Positions 6,255-8,888 of a DNA stretch of 8,888 bases are shown piece by piece; position 1 is the stretch's first letter, and every line of letters begins with the position of its first letter. The notes below the pieces were generated by a model. That model had not been told where the DNA came from and ran no database searches. It saw only the letters and a program-made list of their open reading frames with translations. The translations under genes and the position numbers were made by a program. This stretch comes from Bacteroidales bacterium (GTDB lineage Bacteria > Bacteroidota > Bacteroidia > Bacteroidales > UBA932): positions 1-8,888 of the forward strand of contig JAFZFL010000098.1 in the NCBI GenBank assembly GCA_017555925.1, in the 5' to 3' direction.

Positions 6255-7325
6255 CTAGTAAACTTTCACCTGTTCCTCGCCATTAAGCACTGCAAGACCA
6301 TTTCCGGCCAAAGCACCCATCTCATCTTCACCAGGATAAATCTCTACCGGTGCAATGAATGAAACCTTCTCTTTAATCTCCTGCATCAAAGGTTTGTTAT
6401 ATGCAATACCACCTGTAATGATAATTGCGTCAACTTTACCATTAACAACTGTTGCCATAGCTCCAATCTCTTTGCAAAGCTGGTATGCAAAAGCGTTTGA
6501 TATAAGGGTTGCTTGAGGATCTCCGGCTGCAACACCATTCTCAACATCCTGGAAAGAGTTTGTACCAAGATATGCAACTACACCGCCCTTACCGGAAATC
6601 ATCTTTCTGATTTCAGCTTCTGTGTATTTGCCGCCAAAGCACATATTTACAATCTGGGCAGCAGGAAGACCACCTGAACGCTCTGGAGAGAAAGGACCCT
6701 CACCATTCAAAGCATCATTTACATCTACAACTTTACCCTTCTCATGTATACCGACAGAAACACCACCACCCAAGTGAGCTACAATGATGTTCAAATCTTC
6801 ATACTTTTTGCCATGCTCTTTAGCATATAGTTTTGCAATGGCTTTCTGGTTCAATGCGTGGAAAATAGAGACTCTTTGGAACTCAGGATGTCCTGCAATT
6901 CTTGCAACAGGAGCAAGCTCATCAACTACTACAGGGTCTGCAATCAAAGCCGGGATATTTCCTACCTCTTCTGCCAAATCTTTAGCAATGATAGCTCCAA
7001 GGTTGCTGGCGTGTTCACCATTTTTTCCACTCTTGATATCATTGATCATGGCGTCGTTTACCTGATAAACTCCAGATGGAATTGGCTTAACCAAGCCACC
7101 ACGTCCAACAATAACATCCAAAGAGTTCAAAGAGATATTGTTCTCAACCAAAGCTGCTTTGATTGTCTCTTTTCTGAAATTAAGCTGTTCAATTACATTC
7201 TTGTATGGAGCCAACTCCTCGTTGGTATGCCTCAATGTTTTAGTGAACACCTCTTTTTTATCTTCATAAACCGAGATCTTTGTTGAAGTAGATCCGGGAT
7301 TTATTGCAAGTATCAATTTTGCCAT
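6255..7325 (-). CDS. buk: Butyrate kinase
   Basis: This cytosolic acyl kinase of the ASKHA superfamily catalyses butyryl phosphate + ADP to butyrate + ATP. Branched-chain acids are alternative substrates in the family. The 356 residues match the usual size and all landmarks are present: the N-terminal phosphate-binding NPGSTSTK (9-16), VGRGGLVKPIPSG (73-85), the HALNQKAIA segment (156-164), HLGGGVSVG (184-192), FSPERSGGLP (212-221), the adenosine-binding TGGIAYN (304-310), and the C-terminal PGEDEMGALAGNG (331-343). HLGGG, where acetate kinases carry HLGNG, and the shorter length separate it from AckA. The gene starts 18 bases after the ptb stop, so the two are co-transcribed, and the operon ends at the hairpin downstream. 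Preference for butyrate over isobutyrate or isovalerate cannot be read from sequence. Confidence 0.95.
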   Translation of the reverse strand: MAKLILAINPGSTSTKISVYEDKKEVFTKTLRHTNEELAPYKNVIEQLNFRKETIKAALVENNISLNSLDVIVGRGGLVKPIPSGVYQVNDAMINDIKSGKNGEHASNLGAIIAKDLAEEVGNIPALIADPVVVDELAPVARIAGHPEFQRVSIFHALNQKAIAKLYAKEHGKKYEDLNIIVAHLGGGVSVGIHEKGKVVDVNDALNGEGPFSPERSGGLPAAQIVNMCFGGKYTEAEIRKMISGKGGVVAYLGTNSFQDVENGVAAGDPQATLISNAFAYQLCKEIGAMATVVNGKVDAIIITGGIAYNKPLMQEIKEKVSFIAPVEIYPGEDEMGALAGNGLAVLNGEEQVKVY

Positions 7326-7343
7326 AAAACAGTCTTTATAAAA

Positions 7344-8249
7344 TTATTTTGCAGTTACAGCTGCCAATGCAATTGAGTTCAATTTGGTATCTACGCTGTC
7401 TGCACGGCTTGAAAGTACGCAAGGAGCTTTGGCACCTGCAACCATTGCAGCCATCTTGGTACCAGGAATCAACTGAGTATTTGTTTTGTAGAATACGTTT
7501 GCAGCCTCAATGCTAGGGAATACAAGACAATCTGCATCACCTGCAACCTCACTAACAAGTTTCTTGATTTGAACAGCCTCTTGAGAAAGGGCAACGTCAA
7601 CTGCCAAAGGACCGTCTACCACGCAACCCGGGATCTGGCCTCTGTCACTCATTTTAGCAACCATAGCAGCCTCTACGCAAGCAGGCATACCTTGCAACAT
7701 CTGCTCAGTAGCAGCAATCATTGCAACTTTTGGTTTCTCTACGCCAAGAGCCTTTGCTGTATTTGAAACATACTGAACCATAGCAAGTTTCTGTTTGAAA
7801 TCCGGTGCAGGAATAACAGCAATATCAGAAACAACCAACATCTTATGGTAGTTAGGGTTTTGGATAACAACAACGTGGCTCAAAACTGCTTTAGGAGGAA
7901 GAAGACCTTTCTCTTTATTCAAAATACCACGCATATATTTGTCTGTAGAGCAAAGGCCCTTCATAAGAATATCTGCCTCACCGTTATTTACCATCTCAAC
8001 TGCCTGTGCAATTGATTTCAACTCATTAGGATTGTGTACAATTGTGAAGATTGAAGGATCTATGTTTTCTTTTGCACAAACATCCTTAATCATATTCTCG
8101 TCACCAACAAGAGTACCCTCTACAATACCGGCTTTAATAGCCAACGCTACTGCACAAATTGTATGGTCATCCACAGCCCAAGCAGCTGCCAATCTTTTTT
8201 TAGGTTTTGATCTCAAATGATCAAATAGCTGGTCAAAATTTGTAATCAT
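7344..8249 (-). CDS. ptb: Phosphate butyryltransferase (phosphate acetyl/butyryltransferase family)
   Basis: This enzyme converts butyryl-CoA and phosphate to butyryl phosphate and CoA, supplying the kinase encoded next to it. I choose the ATG at 8249 (MITNFDQLFDHLRSKPKKRL), which gives 301 residues, the normal family size. An upstream in-frame ATG at 8312 would add 21 polar residues and overlap the ackA end by 11 bases. Features seen: KKRLAAAWAVDDHT (17-30), the MKGLCSTDKYMRGILN segment (97-111), NPNYHKMLVVSDIAV (131-145), DGPLAVDVALS (212-222), and the C-terminal VLSSRADSVDTKLNSIALA (278-296), typical of the Pta/Ptb fold. The leader before ATG is A/T-rich (AAACTTTTTGAT). Pairing with buk supports a butyryl or branched-acyl substrate. 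Activity on acetyl-CoA is possible because ackA is in the same operon. Confidence 0.92.
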   Translation of the reverse strand: MITNFDQLFDHLRSKPKKRLAAAWAVDDHTICAVALAIKAGIVEGTLVGDENMIKDVCAKENIDPSIFTIVHNPNELKSIAQAVEMVNNGEADILMKGLCSTDKYMRGILNKEKGLLPPKAVLSHVVVIQNPNYHKMLVVSDIAVIPAPDFKQKLAMVQYVSNTAKALGVEKPKVAMIAATEQMLQGMPACVEAAMVAKMSDRGQIPGCVVDGPLAVDVALSQEAVQIKKLVSEVAGDADCLVFPSIEAANVFYKTNTQLIPGTKMAAMVAGAKAPCVLSSRADSVDTKLNSIALAAVTAK

Positions 8250-8301
8250 ATCAAAAAGTTTTATTGTTTTTGTTTTATTGTACGAAGTGCATTTATCAAC
8301 A

Positions 8302-8888
8302 TTATTTTGCAAGTTTCATGGTATCACGTGCAATCACAAGCTCTTCATTGGTAGTAATTGCAGCTATCACCACTTTTGATCCGGCTTTCGTAAGAATTGC
8401 ATCCTTACCTCTCAAGCCGTCATTTGCACTCTTGTCAAACTCAGCTCCCAAATATGTGCATTTTTCGCCAATATACTCGCGCACATTCGGATCATTCTCA
8501 CCAATACCACCTGTGAAGACAATCAGATCAACGCCATTCATAACAGCAGAGTATGCTCCTATATATTTGAGTACGCTATATTTGAACATATCCATAGCCA
8601 ATGCAGCACGCTTGTTGCCCTCTGCAGCAGCACCCTCAATGTCACGTGCATCAGACGATACACCAGAAACACCCAAGAAACCGCTCTGTTTGTTAAGAAC
8701 AGCATTTACGCCTTTAAAATCAAGATTCTCCTTATCTTGTATGTAAGTTACAACACCGGCATCCACATTACCGCAACGTGTACCCATAACTACACCCTCT
8801 ACCGGAGTAAAACCCATTGATGTATCTACAGACTCACCATTCTTTATTGCTGTAATTGAACCTCCATTACCCAAGTGGCAAGTAATGA
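8302..8888 (-). CDS. ackA: Acetate kinase, C-terminal part (5' end beyond the window)
   Basis: The visible 194 residues are the C-terminal half of acetate kinase, which interconverts acetyl phosphate + ADP with acetate + ATP. The frame is open to the right edge and begins ITCHLGNGGSITAIKNGES, matching the HLGNG phosphate-loop region. After it come DTSMGFTPVEGVVMGTRCGNVD (the conserved arginine of the MGTR motif is present), the adenosine-binding FTGGIGENDPNVRE, and the C-terminal TNEELVIARDT with its conserved glutamate. Small departures from the common form are GNGGS in place of GNGSS and TRCGNVD in place of TRSGDID. The N-terminal half and operon promoter lie outside. Its stop is 52 bases before the chosen ptb start on the same strand, so it is probably the upstream member of ackA-ptb-buk. 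Confidence 0.95.
   Translation of the reverse strand, partial: ITCHLGNGGSITAIKNGESVDTSMGFTPVEGVVMGTRCGNVDAGVVTYIQDKENLDFKGVNAVLNKQSGFLGVSGVSSDARDIEGAAAEGNKRAALAMDMFKYSVLKYIGAYSAVMNGVDLIVFTGGIGENDPNVREYIGEKCTYLGAEFDKSANDGLRGKDAILTKAGSKVVIAAITTNEELVIARDTMKLAK

Noticed and set aside
8250..8312. A longer ptb start at 8312 that adds 21 residues (MQNNVDKCTSYNK...)
   Set aside because: It would overlap the ackA end, the extra residues are polar and unlike the family N-terminus, and the start at 8249 gives the usual 301-residue length.
8302..8874. A complete 190-residue protein starting at TTG 8874
   Set aside because: The frame continues to the window edge with ITCH ahead of LGNGG, which matches the conserved HLGNG of acetate kinase. 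The TTG is an internal leucine codon of a cut gene.

Overview
The window looks like a chromosomal segment of a Bacteroidales-type Bacteroidota. The signs are AT-rich DNA, start codons with A-rich leaders instead of strong Shine-Dalgarno sites, a run of fimbrillin-like lipoproteins, a BspA-type leucine-rich-repeat tail, and a very short acidic peptide of a style common in this order. I cannot name a genus. The ackA-ptb-buk cluster is compatible with a butyrate- or branched-acid-forming gut or oral anaerobe.

Left part (1-2354, + strand): the 3' part of a BtuF/FepB-like substrate-binding protein, cut by the window edge, is followed after 15 bases by a complete HI0933/BaiN-type flavoprotein. The two are probably co-transcribed.

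Middle part (2351-6023, - strand): four genes read leftwards in a tight operon. First come two paralogous fimbrillin-like lipoproteins (5004-6023 and 3894-4997). Next is a composite lipoprotein (2512-3882) with a fimbrillin-like N-terminal part, one EF-hand loop and one BspA-type LRR block. Last is a 44-residue, very acidic, glycine-rich peptide (2351-2485) that is easily missed. Its stop codon overlaps the stop of the convergent flavoprotein gene within a single TTAA. The set looks like an uncharacterised surface or fimbria-like module.

Intergenic 6024-6254 holds the control region of the surface operon (a 7-bp inverted repeat and an A10 tract) and a rho-independent terminator for the operon to its right. 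It contains no ATG on either strand.

Right part (6255-8888, - strand): ackA (5' end cut by the window), ptb and buk read leftwards as one fermentation operon. The transferase converts acyl-CoA to acyl phosphate, and the kinases convert acyl phosphate to acid with ATP formation. No pta is visible, although one could lie beyond the right edge.

The best candidate for something undescribed is the surface operon with its terminal mini-protein. The other genes belong to recognisable families.
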